Source: Marsupella aquatica (taxonomy: Eukaryota > Marchantiophyta). From it: a stretch of 64,000 nt of DNA. The stretch lies in NCBI GenBank assembly GCA_973895155.1, contig OZ316893.1, positions 26,288,001-26,352,000 of the forward strand, given 5' to 3'. Below are positions 54,241-64,000 of the stretch, piece by piece; within the stretch, counting starts at the first letter, position 1; every line of letters starts with the position of its first letter. The notes beneath the pieces were generated by a model that did not search any database, was not told the origin of the DNA, and saw only the letters and a program-made list of their open reading frames with translations. The translations under genes and the position numbers were made by a program.

Positions 54241-56525
54241 TAACGCGAATGCCAGAGATTCTCGAGCTGTCAAGTGGAATTACCCCTATGCAACGATCAT
54301 TTGAAATATGAATGCTGTAAGACTACCTGATTTTCCGGATGAAGGAGTGAAAGCAAGATGTATACGATTGTTCTGCTCAATGCATGTCCCATTCTACTTG
54401 GCGTCAGACCCGTGGACGCCGAGAGATGGAGAGAGTTCTAATGGGGTGGGTCTGAAGACTCTAGGTATTACTATCTGAAACACATACCATTGAAGGTGAT
54501 GAAAAGGTAGCAGATCCGCGGAGTTCACCTCTACTGTACAGACCGTCTATGTTTGGACGATGTACTTCCAAATGCAGTGTATTGAGAATACGTTGGCTTG
54601 GAATGAATCCAGTATCCAATTTGTCGCGATATACTTCATCGTCTACGAGAGGCAATTTTGCAAGTCAACAGCTAATGGATAATAAAGTGGTAGTAAGTGC
54701 AATTGAATAAGTTGGTTACGGTCCGAGTGGACTACGTAATTTATGAATCTTTTTTTATTTTGATTCGCCCTGGTTCATTTTCTAGTAAAAACATGGACCA
54801 GGAAACCTCACATTGTGTGAGGAGTATCTAGTCTCTCAGATGCTTCCTTAGACATAGTGACAAGCACTGCAGCTAATACTCACAATCCCTCCTGTGCTCC
54901 CCCCCAATTTAATTCACTCACTCCCGCTTATTGCCCCTCGAGTTGAGCCCAACTTGGAAAGGTCTCTTCGATCTCGCTTTTACGATTGGGGGTGTCTAGG
55001 AGCTTTTAGTGTGCCCAGATACTAATGTGCTTTTGCTGCTACCAACGCGGGTGCCTGTGGGCAAAAGATAGGCGTTCGTTTGCTCGAATGCTCTTGACAC
55101 TCCCGACATTCACCACTTGCTTGTTTACGGCTATATATAATCAATGTTTTACTTGAAAACCGAGTATGGAAGTTGCGGACCCAAGCAGATCCGCAGCGAG
55201 TTGCTGAGTTCTTTCTCTGATATTTTGGACACTCCCATAGTAGCCTCGGGCTTTTATGGTGGGCCTTTTGTTGATTTCATCAGGCGGCATTTGTTTATTC
55301 ATTCGCTTTGCGAGAAGTTTCGAATTTCGCTTTAAGTCACTAGACATTACGTTGTGATTAACATTACTTTGTGATCCCACTACACTGCACTACTACAAGT
55401 CAGTCAACACTAACAATGTATGGCCTGTCTTCCACTTCTGTAAGGTGTGCTCGAGGCACTTTAACGCTCAGGGGTCCTTAACATTATCTGTTGCGGTAGT
55501 TGGATGTACGAACCGATTCGCACGGTGTCAATACGACTGGTTTTTATTTCGTCCATCATTCGGTTCTTTGAGATTCACAGGTCCAATTTACCGCTGCAGG
55601 TGTGTAATTTAACGCTGGCCACAATTGTACACTCTAAACTTTGGCTAAAATGATTTTCATGTCCACTTCATTAGCTGACATGTCAAGATCCCCGTAACAT
55701 GGCATTTCCATGCGAGGGGTTCAATCAACACAAAGAAAAAGGTTTATAAGCAAGGAAGGTTGAAACTGAGACAGGAAAAGGAAATCAGCAACTGCAATCA
55801 CAACTTACCCACCTAAGCGAGATGACCGCTTCGTCAGGAAGATATGCTACAAATACTTATCGTCAAGGAGAGCGCGGTCAGTGTATTCTCTGTTCGGAAC
55901 TCCTACACCTTTAACATTGCAGTTTTTGTGACAATTTCCATTGCCCAACATCATCTGTCACTGTTGGCAATGACGTACTTCAACAACCGTAGGAGGTGAC
56001 TTCACAGCATCTTCAAGGAGAGGTTCCCTTCTTCCTCGTGTCACTAATCTCAAAGAGGAAGCTGTTGTACAGACCACTCTAGAACATATCTTTTCCTGCT
56101 TGTCCTCCACGGTTACCACGAAGAGCATAGCTACACCACACTTACTTACATAACAGCTTTGCCATACTTTAGCATTGAAAAAGGGCAACTATTGCCAGTT
56201 TGGGGAGATTGAACATACAGGTGTAAGGTTTCAGGAAGATCGAAGGACATTTGGAATATACGGAGTAACATCTAAATTAACAATACATTATACAGGCTCA
56301 GAATGTGCAAACAATCAGAACCACTGGCGTCGACAATTTTGAGGGCAACCCGGCGTGAACTCCTCATGTGGACTTTTGCTTCGGGGGAGGTGGTAGCAAC
56401 TGCAACAAAGCACTCACTCTTAGTCCAGTGTCAAAGAGAAAACGTGAAGAAATTGTAAGAAAAACAAGTGCAGCACACGTAATGTGCTAAGTCGATATTT
56501 GCTTCTATAAAGCGACCAAATCAGG
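54241..56525. other. Intergenic region between convergent NSA1 and PEX11
   Basis: NSA1 (plus) and PEX11 (minus) converge here. No gene is supported. Frames such as 55141-55380 minus and 55958-56188 minus show no domain. The latter, just beyond the PEX11 stop, may be 3' untranslated sequence. Confidence 0.4.
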
Positions 56526-58696
56526 TCATTGCATCTTGTTCACCTGGTAGCAGGAGATGAGGGAGGTGATAAAACCACATGCCCCAGTTACTCGTGGGGT
56601 GATAGTCTTCGGAGCCAGTTGAAGAAGACCAATGGCAACAAAAATATCCAATCCTGACTTCACAAAACTCAACGTTCTCTCCTTCGACTGTTTATTGTAC
56701 TCTTTAATTTCCTCCCTCTGCCAGAATAGCAACAATTTAAATCTTGGAAGTTCCAAAACAACTGCAGGGTTAGAGGTATCACATGCAACTTGCAGTCCAA
56801 CTTTCGCATTCAACAAGAATAACAAATCTCCTCAAACAAGTACCTCCAGCATTGTGGGAGAAACATCCAAGGTTAATACAAGAGTTTCGAGTTTTATCAC
56901 ACCAGTTTGACGACAGTATCTGGGGCACCGGTTTGCTTAGCTCGTCTCAAGTCCTTCGCAGTCTTTTTGACTGAAACGGCTACACGGCTCAACTCTGCAA
57001 CCTGTTGGTAAAAATGTCAGGCACACTCAATTCCAACTAAAGTACTCCTGTACCCCTCTAGGCGTGAGAAACATTCTCAAAGTCCAAACATTCTCAAAGT
57101 CCAGCCTGTCGGTTTCGTGAGGCACCAAGGCACTGACATGCACAACCTTCAAAATCTAGCTAAAAGATCATCCTCACAAGCAGAAAAATCCGATCAAGTC
57201 CAGTAAAACACTTACTTCAACGAGTCCGGCACAGAAAGTTCCAGCCATCCAGCAATACAACGAAATTCTCCCCAAAAAATCTGTTTGTTCCTTGTTCTAA
57301 CAGAGCCAACGAAACCCAAGTCCAGTGAGTTAGTCACTTCTTTCAAAGGGAAAGACGGGCAACGAAAAGGAGGGCAGTTCTCCGTTCATAAATTGCTTTC
57401 CAAATTATGGAGACTTTAGTCTCCAAAAAGAAAACACGAAAGCAATAATCAAGGAGGGAATAAGCAGTAGGGTTGAATCTCAAAAACCTTGTAGATGCCG
57501 CTCCGTCCAAGCCACACAACTTGATCAAGGGCAAAGAAAGTCCCAACCAAAACGTTTTTCGACTGCAAACACAGATAACGAGTCACCCTTCAGAGTTCTA
57601 ACCAAAGACGCATTACTTGACCGGACATTACCAGCGAAACCCAGCAAGCTAAAGAACCCACAACCAAAGAGAGAGTATCGGCGAACAGAAACAACCGAGA
57701 AATGCCCTGTAGCACAGTCGATCTTCCGCCCTTCTACGGCACTCTAGGATAGTGGAGAAAACTACCTTCCCAAGTAGTACGATTGGCAAGGGCGTTGTTT
57801 TAGGTGCAGGGGCCAGCAACGCATGCAACTCATTCACGGTCTGTCATCCACAAAGTAACGATGAGTAGATTAGAACCATTCAATTGAAAAACTTCACATC
57901 GAAAATAATCACGAGGAATGAGAATTTCGTCATATGGAACAACATGGCATGAACAGGATAGCGAGCTGTCTGCTCTGCTGTGACCTGGTCATGAATGAAT
58001 GAATGAATGCTTCTAAGGTCCGGCCTCTTATAGCAGTAGCATCCCATTTGCTTCAATTTGCGACCAAACGACAAGGGCGCAACAAAACCCCAATTCTTCT
58101 TGACTCTTTTCTATCTGGTCCTCTCCCAAAGAAACTCTCCTACGAAAGGATTCGAAACAAACGAACCCCAAAATTTTTGAGGTCAAGCCTCTTGTGTCAA
58201 CACCAATTTGCCGTGATTTTTGTGGGTAGAAAACTATGTCAATTGCTGCATGCAGTAGAGCTACCAACAAGGTCTATTCTCTCTAAACCGACCAACACAC
58301 AAACGAGCACCACGCATCCCCGCCGTCACCAGGCGCCCTAAACCCTCTGGTACACTAAAGGGGATCGAAATATTCACGAGCAAAGTAAAGTTGACAAGCC
58401 CGTAGAGAGAAGAGGCGGCCATTCAGCCCTGTGACAACCAAACGATCCCCAGTCACTCACTAAATGAGAGGCAAGACAGAGACTCAAACAGACAGACAGA
58501 CCTTTAGAAGACGAAACACTTTTCGAGCCAAGCTGGTGTTCTTTTCGACGGTGGCAGCAGTGCCGGGCTGGCCATCGCTAACAAACTTGGAGCCATACTG
58601 AATGGCACGGCAAACTTTATCCCTCGTTTCCGCCTTGCCCAAGTAGAGAGCCAGAGACGCCACCTCCGCCCTCGTCAAGTCCAGCGTCGTCGCCAT
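56526..58696 (-). CDS. PEX11: Peroxisomal membrane protein 11 (PEX11 C/D/E type), 6 exons, 238 aa
   Basis: Minus-strand exons: 58696-58502, 57840-57766, 57562-57488, 57296-57216, 57001-56903, 56717-56526. All end in phase 0, with GT..AG introns. PEX11 tubulates the peroxisome membrane during division and elongation. Family landmarks: 'KAETRDKVCRAIQYGSKFVS', 'DGQPGTA', 'TSLARKVFRLLK', 'LPIVLLGK', 'LDQVVWLGRSGIYK', 'LGRISLYCWM' and the C-terminal 'GLLQLAPKTITPRVTGACGF' with 'TSLISCYQ'. Length and motifs fit the plant C/D/E group. The exon 5 donor was chosen for phase ('ctg|gtgtga') and is the weakest junction. The open frame runs 14 codons upstream of the chosen ATG into an ACC repeat, so the start used is the one matching the family. 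Confidence 0.94.
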
Positions 58697-58899
58697 ACTC
58701 TTCACTACTATAATTGCTTCCCACCACCACCACCACACAGCAACAACTCAATCGATCAGTCAATCTATCACCTCGTCACCTTTCCTTTCCTTCCACTGCG
58801 CATTCACCTCGAATTGCTCGGCTGCAGCTTGGAAATCCGTCTCTGATTCTTACCATCCGTCAGTCACCCACTCACTCACCTCAGATCATCATCAGCGAA

Positions 58900-59175
58900 A
58901 TGTGGGGCTGGAAAGTCCAAACCCAGAAGGCAAAACAGGAGCAGGAGAAAACGAATGAGAACACGATGGAGAATTCCCCGACGGTTAAGACGGGACTGAA
59001 GGGATCGGATTCAACGGAATCGAAAAGCATCTCTCAGAAAACGTCTTCCACAAATTCTCATCGAAAGACTGCTTTGCTTGCTTGGTGGGTGGTGTGCCTT
59101 GGATCGTGCTGGGTTGGGTTGGGTTGGGTTGGGTTGGGTTGGGTTGAGGTGGGTTGGGTTGGCTGAGTTGGATGG
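58900..59175 (+). CDS. Possible first exon of an unrecognised divergent gene
   Basis: An ATG 204 bp from the PEX11 start, on the opposite strand, opens a hydrophilic frame rich in Lys, Gln, Glu and Ser ('QTQKAKQEQEKTNENTMENS'). It then runs into a (GGGTT)n repeat, where the frame is meaningless. If real, it would share a bidirectional promoter with PEX11. No family is recognised. Confidence 0.2.
59110..59162. repeat. (GGGTT)n microsatellite
   Basis: About ten copies of GGGTT with one interruption ('gaggt'). It differs from the plant telomere unit (TTTAGGG), so it is not a telomere. Confidence 0.95.
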
Positions 59176-59309
59176 ATGGGTGGCAAGGTTCTTACTTTCC
59201 TTCTCTGTTCTGTGTTGGTGGGTTAGTGGGATGGGGTGGGCTGCTGTGATTGGTTGATGAAAGAGTACTGTCCAGTCCACTACTTCAGTGGCCCACTCCC
59301 TCCCACCCT

Positions 59310-59725
59310 CCCCAGTCTCTCTCCCAAGAGCCATTCCTGAAGCCATGGCTTGGGAAAGTAAGGGAAGGGAAGCAAAGTGGAAGAGCATTGCAAAGTGGCG
59401 CCTTCCCTCCAGAGTCTCTTTGCCCAAATTCTCCATCCCTGAAGCGCCATGGTTTGGGATGGGAAGGGAAGGCAGAGTGGCACCCTCCCTCCCGAGTCTC
59501 TCTCCCAAAATCTCCATCCCTGAGCCATGGCTTGGGAAGGGAAGGGAAGGGAAGGGAAGGGAAGTGGCACCCTCCCTCATGAGTCTCTCCCCCAAAATCT
59601 CCATCCCTGAACCAAAGCCATGGCTTGGGATGGGATGTGAAAAGAAGAGCAGGCAAAGTGGCACCCTCCCTCCCAAGTTCTCTCTCCCAAAATCTTCATC
59701 CGGGAAGGGAAGAGCAGCCAAAGTG
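59310..59725. repeat. Minisatellite, ~85-95-bp unit, about 5 copies
   Basis: Units contain 'gagtctctctcccaaaatct', 'ccatccctga', 'gccatggcttggga', runs of 'agggaagggaagg', and 'agtggcaccctccct'. It produces long open frames on both strands (252 codons on minus, 165 on plus) that carry repeated peptide and are not genes. Confidence 0.9.
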
Positions 59726-59989
59726 GCAAAGGGACATCCCCCCACCCTGTGTGAAACCACCCTGACCATTAAATGGGGGTGCTAACATTCACGATGGCCC
59801 GACATTAATTGTGGGCGTCAACAATAAATATGGAGAGCTGGGTGGGCCAATCCTAGAGGGTAATGTAGCTCTGAGCAATGGAGAAAAGGGTTAGGAGAGC
59901 ACACAACTAAAATCGAAGGTTTGAAGAGAAATACTAGGAGGAGCTGCAGAATTTGGACTACTGGTGGGATGGTTTTTTACCCTAGTTAA

Positions 59990-60125
59990 TGGAAGTTGTA
60001 TTTATCTACTAGGCCCTTGGTTGTCCACTTTGTCACCCCAATTTTAATCCTCTCCCTCCTGGTGCAGGTCCCTCTCGGATCAGTGGGGGTCGCCTGAAAC
60101 GGGGTTCCCTACAATAGGGCGTCTC
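59990..60125 (+). mobile_element. Possible fragment of the SINE-like family
   Basis: 'ttttaatcctctccctcctg' followed by 'gcaggtccc' and 'ggggtcgcctgaaacggggt' loosely matches the middle of the elements at 18.6 and 24.5 kb ('tttaaccctctctccctcct', 'gggtcc'). The match is short. Confidence 0.25.
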
Positions 60126-60680
60126 AAATATTGAAAAAAACCCACCTCCCGTAAGTCTCGTTCAGGTGCACCTAAATTGGGTATAGCCGGGCAGTGATCT
60201 TTTTGGGCTCTCAGATTTTAGAGGGGTCGCGGAAGTGTGTGGAAAATGGCAACGTGAGGTAACAAACATGCTGAGACTGGGTGCTCTCCTTGTAGTAGTC
60301 GGCCCTCTGTTTAGGTCATGACTCACATTAGGTGTTCAGTAGTTCCCACTGCTGGCCACAACACTCCCGGACAGAACTCACGTGCAAAAATTCATTGTAT
60401 TTGAGTCGCCCTAATAAATTATGTCAATAATACTCCACTAGGGAGAGATTAGTGAGTGTTCTTCCCCATTTCCTTTCCCCATTTCCTTTCAAGACAAAGA
60501 AAATTCAAAAGAGACCCTGAATTCAAAAGAGACCCTGCCCAACTTGAACTTGCAGGTGAATATTTCTGAATTGGTTGCCAGTTCGTGTGGGTTCAGCTCC
60601 ACAAGTTCGGCTGCCTCTGTTTCTCCAAATCGCTGGGCATCGGAGAATTTGATTCTTCGACTACAGTTTGTGCTGGGGCC

Positions 60681-60806
60681 AGCGTTGGTGGAATGTGAGA
60701 TTAAACACATGCCTCGGTTTTCAATTTGAGGTCCTTAGTTTCGTTCAGCATTGGTGGAATGTGAGAGTAAACACATCACTCGGTTTTCAATTTGAGGTTC
60801 TTAGTT
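60681..60806. repeat. 66-bp tandem duplication
   Basis: 'ttggtggaatgtgag', 'aaacacat', 'ctcggttttcaatttgaggt' and 'cttagttt' occur in both copies, starting at 60681 and 60747. Confidence 0.85.
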
Positions 60807-60866
60807 TGTGGCTCGCCTTCTGAGTTGTTCCTTGTTTTCTGCTCTCTCCGGCGAATTTTTCTGTTC

Positions 60867-60976
60867 CTCGAGACTGCTGTTTTAGTTTCTCGAGACTGCT
60901 GTTTCTGTTTCTCGAGAATGCTGTTTTTGTTTCTCGAGAATGCTGTTTCTGTTTCTCGAGACTGCTGGGCATGCAA
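60867..60976. repeat. Five 22-bp repeats with a CTCGAG core
   Basis: 'ctcgaga.tgctgttt.tgtt' starts at 60867, 60889, 60911, 60933 and 60955, exactly 22 bp apart. It lies about 0.8 kb upstream of the MED6 start codon. The peptide read through it is repetitive and not a protein. Confidence 0.9.
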
Positions 60977-61239
60977 AGATGTGACGCGCAAAATGTGGTG
61001 GTTTAAATGCTGTGAGCTGCTGTTCGTCCAAAGTCATTGCTATCAGCCAGAAATCGACTCAGTCGGGATCACTGTTAGGTCGGAGACAGATTATCATTGC
61101 CAAGACAATGCTGATCTAACGCTTAACTACCAGTGAGCATTTCATGATCTACATGCACATATTTTCTTATAACATTTTGTTTCGCTCCCTTTATTGGTAA
61201 CTCTGTTTGTTTTTTATTTTCGGCTGCCTGCTATCTTTT

Positions 61240-61580
61240 CGATTGATTTCTTGCTTGAGCACGATGAAGATTCAGTTGCATCTGGGAGGAAATTGCTTAG
61301 TACTCAGAACATTATCTTGCATCTTCCCAAAGGACTGGCTTCACAGGTAGATACATAGGCTCGAATTGAATTGATTTAGCCAGGCCTGAAGGATTTGTGG
61401 CTCGAGCGATGTGCCAAACAACCGTTCAGCGAATACATATGGCATCCCTGTACTTACCGAGTCCTAAAATCGCTCTTCGGTTTGGTCCCTGTGTCTGAGG
61501 CGACACTTGAGCATGGAAGAGGATATAGGGTTGGAAAGAGAGATTTGAGACAAAGCGATTTGCAGTTACAGGAATCATAA
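61240..61580 (+). other. Exon-like open segments upstream of MED6
   Basis: Two open stretches with splice-like borders: one ends 'ctggcttcacag|gtagat' (about 61350) and reads '...LLSTQNIILHLPKGLASQ'; the other follows 'agccag|gcctg' (about 61385) and reads 'LKDLWLERCAKQPFSEYIWH' and onward. I do not recognise them. They could be exons of a separate small gene, 5' leader exons of MED6, or chance frames. Confidence 0.2.
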
Positions 61581-61769
61581 CCTCATAATTCAGCTTGGAA
61601 TGACAGAGTCCATACCCAAATTGACGATGTGTTCACTGTTTCGTCTGACCAGAATCTATGGATTCAAACCTTCGAATATTTTTGCTTGCTGGATGTAAAC
61701 CCCAGTTTCCCTAGGTAAGCTGAGCGCATAAAATGTTAAAGGTCATTAACTTAATTCTGGTGCAGGGAC

Positions 61770-63775
61770 ATGGATCCTGGGGCAGGAGTGGGGCAAGTGG
61801 CCGGGCCAGGGCAAACACCCGGCACAGATATGACGAGCATCAGTTTTCGTGATCAACTCTGGCTCAACAGTTTCCCTTTGGATTGTGCTTTGGTGTTCGA
61901 CTACTTTGCACTCTCTCCTTTCTATGACCGGACATGCTCCAACGAGCAACTGCGCATTCGCTCTATCCACCCGCTGGACGCCGCCAATTTGAAGTACCTT
62001 CTCCCTCCCTCTCTAAGTGTCTAAGTTCACCAATGTCAAGCTTTGTTTCTGAATCGTGTCCGGGAATAAGTATAAAATCCAGTTTTTCTCAGTTATTTAT
62101 ACACAAAACAAACAAAGTTCCCCAAAACAAGGTTCATTTTGGTGTCATAGGCAGATGCACATGTGCATGTGTCCTCTGCATAGGCAAAGAAGGCGTCAAG
62201 GAGAACGGATGAACCAAAAATACCTGAAATCTTTTGCTTCACTCTAGGGAAGAGGTGACTGTTCGCAAACAGGTTTGCTTAGGGTTTCAAACGAGAATTC
62301 AACAAGGGACCATTTCAGACAATTATTTGAAGCCAGCATAGCGCTCCACATTGAGTCTTGTCCTCATCCCAGATCCAGTCCCTCGATTTCTAGGTTGGAG
62401 AATTAATCTTTTAAACCTTTGCTCCGATAACAGAAGGAAGCTGCTTAAGTGTGGCGCCTCTGATGAAAGAACAGAAACGACAGCCCTGATGGGCTCACAA
62501 TCTTTGACCATTTTCTGCATGGACTTCAGTTCCTTTGATTCATTTCGCACTGCTGCTGCAATCTGCATCTCTTCTATCCTGTAGAAGTCTTAGGGCTTGT
62601 GTTCGTCTGAACTGGATGTCCGTTCCTAAATTGCTGTGGCATGCTGTGAGTGGACTCACCAGAATCTCGGTCTGCTTATGCAGGAACATGATAGGGATTG
62701 AATATATTCTTCATGAAGCACAAGAGCCTCACCTCTTTGTCATACGCAAGCAAAAACGTGACGGCCCTGAGAAAGTCAACCCGCTTTGTGCATATTACGT
62801 CCTGGATGGCTCCATCTACCAAGCACCTCAATTGTACAGTGTCGTGTCCTCCAGAGCTGTAAGTGTTCCGAACTGCTTTATTAAAGTGCCGCTCATTCTT
62901 TGTAGTAAGCTCAAGTGGCTGGGTCAGATTTTCATTCTTCGCTTCTATTTCAATGTAATGGATTTATTCTTATAAGTTTTGCATGGCACATCAATCTCCG
63001 ACGGCTTGGACGCATGTCATCAACCGTCCACTATTGAAACCGTATAATTTTGGGTGTTTTCTGACAGGTTTTTGGTCAGATTTTCTGGGACTCATCTTAT
63101 CAGCCTGTTGTGACGCAGGTCCGTGCTCTCTATCATATTACTAAGGCTTTTTCACAGGTTGCTACGAAACTCGAAAGGCTTGGACATGGTAATGCTCATT
63201 TGGTGAACCAGCATATTGAAATCCCCTTTACAGATATCGAATGCGATTTTAGGGCAGCTTCAGGTCTCGTGATGCATGCTTATGTTAAGCACTGGTATCT
63301 CTTTGTAGACGCAGAAAGTGAAAATACAAAGTCGAAGTCAGAGGATCCTAAAGGTGATGAAATCAGTCAAAAGAAAGTGGCTGAGAAAACACCCGACGTA
63401 AAGGAAGCTCTTCGTATTGATCAAATACTAGCTGGCGTTTTCCGAAGGGTAATTCCAAGCAAACTATCTTGCATATCTGAACCATTCTTTCAACATGATT
63501 GATATGTTTAACACTCGTCTTTTTAAACCGTATGTGCATCTTGTCTTCAATTGTTTCCGTCACAGATTTTGTGCGTTGAGTTTGCTGACCCAGTTGTGCA
63601 TGTTGTGTAGCTACCTGCTGCACCTCCTCCACCCCCATTTCCTGTTGTTGTCCCACCAGCAGAGGCACCACAGCCCCAAGGTAGTCAGCAGGGACAGTTA
63701 CCTGGAGATGGTGTGGGCGGTGTGGCCTCTGATCTGGGACCTCCGAGCAAGAGGACGAAAATAGAAAGGCAATGA
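61770..63775 (+). CDS. MED6: Mediator complex subunit 6 (5 coding exons, 257 aa)
   Basis: Exons: 61770-61993, 62684-62858, 63119-63188, 63309-63448, 63611-63775. Phase is kept and the total is 258 codons with the stop. MED6 belongs to the Mediator head module, which links transcription factors to RNA polymerase II. Matching segments: '[14 protein letters not shown]', '[20 protein letters not shown]', 'RSIHPLD', '[17 protein letters not shown]', '[13 protein letters not shown]', '[14 protein letters not shown]', '[13 protein letters not shown]', and a plant-type tail with '[13 protein letters not shown]' ending '[10 protein letters not shown]'. A 'gtgcag' acceptor lies 4-6 bp before the ATG, so a 5' leader intron is likely. 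The plant form has a Gly/Pro-rich lead of about 20 residues, present here. Confidence 0.95.
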
Positions 63776-64000
63776 TAGGAATCTGCACGCGAGCTGTAAA
63801 GTTTTTCAGCACGACATGGTCACTAGGAGACCAATGTTTGAACTGTCTTTTTCTCCATCACCAATTATGGGTAAGACGAGTGTATCCTCCGCTTTTGTCA
63901 AATTTAATGTCAAATATCTTAGTTTTTTAACGAAATTGATGGAGGGATGACTCTTTGGATGCTAGTATTGTTTAGTGGAATACACCTCTTACCGACCCGT
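63776..64000. other. 3' flank of MED6
   Basis: Downstream untranslated or intergenic sequence to the window end. No other feature is seen. Confidence 0.4.

Noticed and set aside
59011-59769. 252-codon minus-strand open frame
   Set aside because: It runs through the (GGGTT)n tract and the ~90-bp minisatellite. The peptide is the same motif repeated and is open on both strands, so it is a by-product of the repeat.
1-64000. CRISPR array, prokaryotic operon, plasmid or phage features
   Set aside because: No array of short repeats with unique spacers, no ribosome-binding-site-led operons and no phage genes. Spliced genes and a copia element show a eukaryotic chromosome.

Overview
The window is nuclear DNA of a land plant. 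Every recognisable host gene is a eukaryotic gene. Three of them have plant-type sequence (a PEX11 of the plant C/D/E type, the plant form of MED6, and the plant N-terminus of NSA1/WDR74). Introns have GT..AG ends, a plant-type TTTAGGG repeat occurs in a promoter, and a Ty1/copia retrotransposon is present. A CEP44 gene, which encodes a centriole protein, suggests (inference) a lineage that still builds centrioles in its sperm, so a seed-free plant (bryophyte, lycophyte or fern) fits better than a flowering plant. I cannot name the species.

Layout. 1-24.8 kb: gene-poor and repeat-rich. It holds decayed tandem repeats, a foldback element, two MITE-like elements with GAGCATC ends, two copies of a SINE-like element, a CpG-rich island at 3.4-4.8 kb, a GC-rich stretch at 16.6-18.2 kb, and only weak open frames. 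24.8-27.2 kb: two small ORFs in close tandem behind a (GA)n tract, followed by a Trp/Asp-rich exon-like piece. 30.6-32.0 kb: an intronless DTW-domain gene (tRNA aminocarboxypropyltransferase family). 34.0-36.9 kb, minus: an eight-exon CEP44 gene that I assembled from short exons. 37.4-37.9 kb, minus: an intronless UPF0060/YnfA-type membrane protein, a family I know from bacteria and so a candidate for old horizontal transfer. 39.4-40.6 kb: an array of ~137-bp tandem repeats. 40640-47098: a complete copia element with LTRs that look identical and a 5-bp target duplication. 50.3-54.2 kb, plus: NSA1/WDR74 (12 exons). 56.5-58.7 kb, minus: PEX11 (6 exons). 58.9-61.7 kb: minisatellites and short repeats. 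61.8-63.8 kb, plus: MED6 (5 coding exons).

The host genes do not form a pathway. They are unrelated housekeeping genes (tRNA modification, centriole, ribosome assembly, peroxisome division, transcription) lying in gene islands between repeat-rich DNA. All multi-exon models were built by eye from splice sites, preserved reading phase and family resemblance. No alignment or expression evidence was available.
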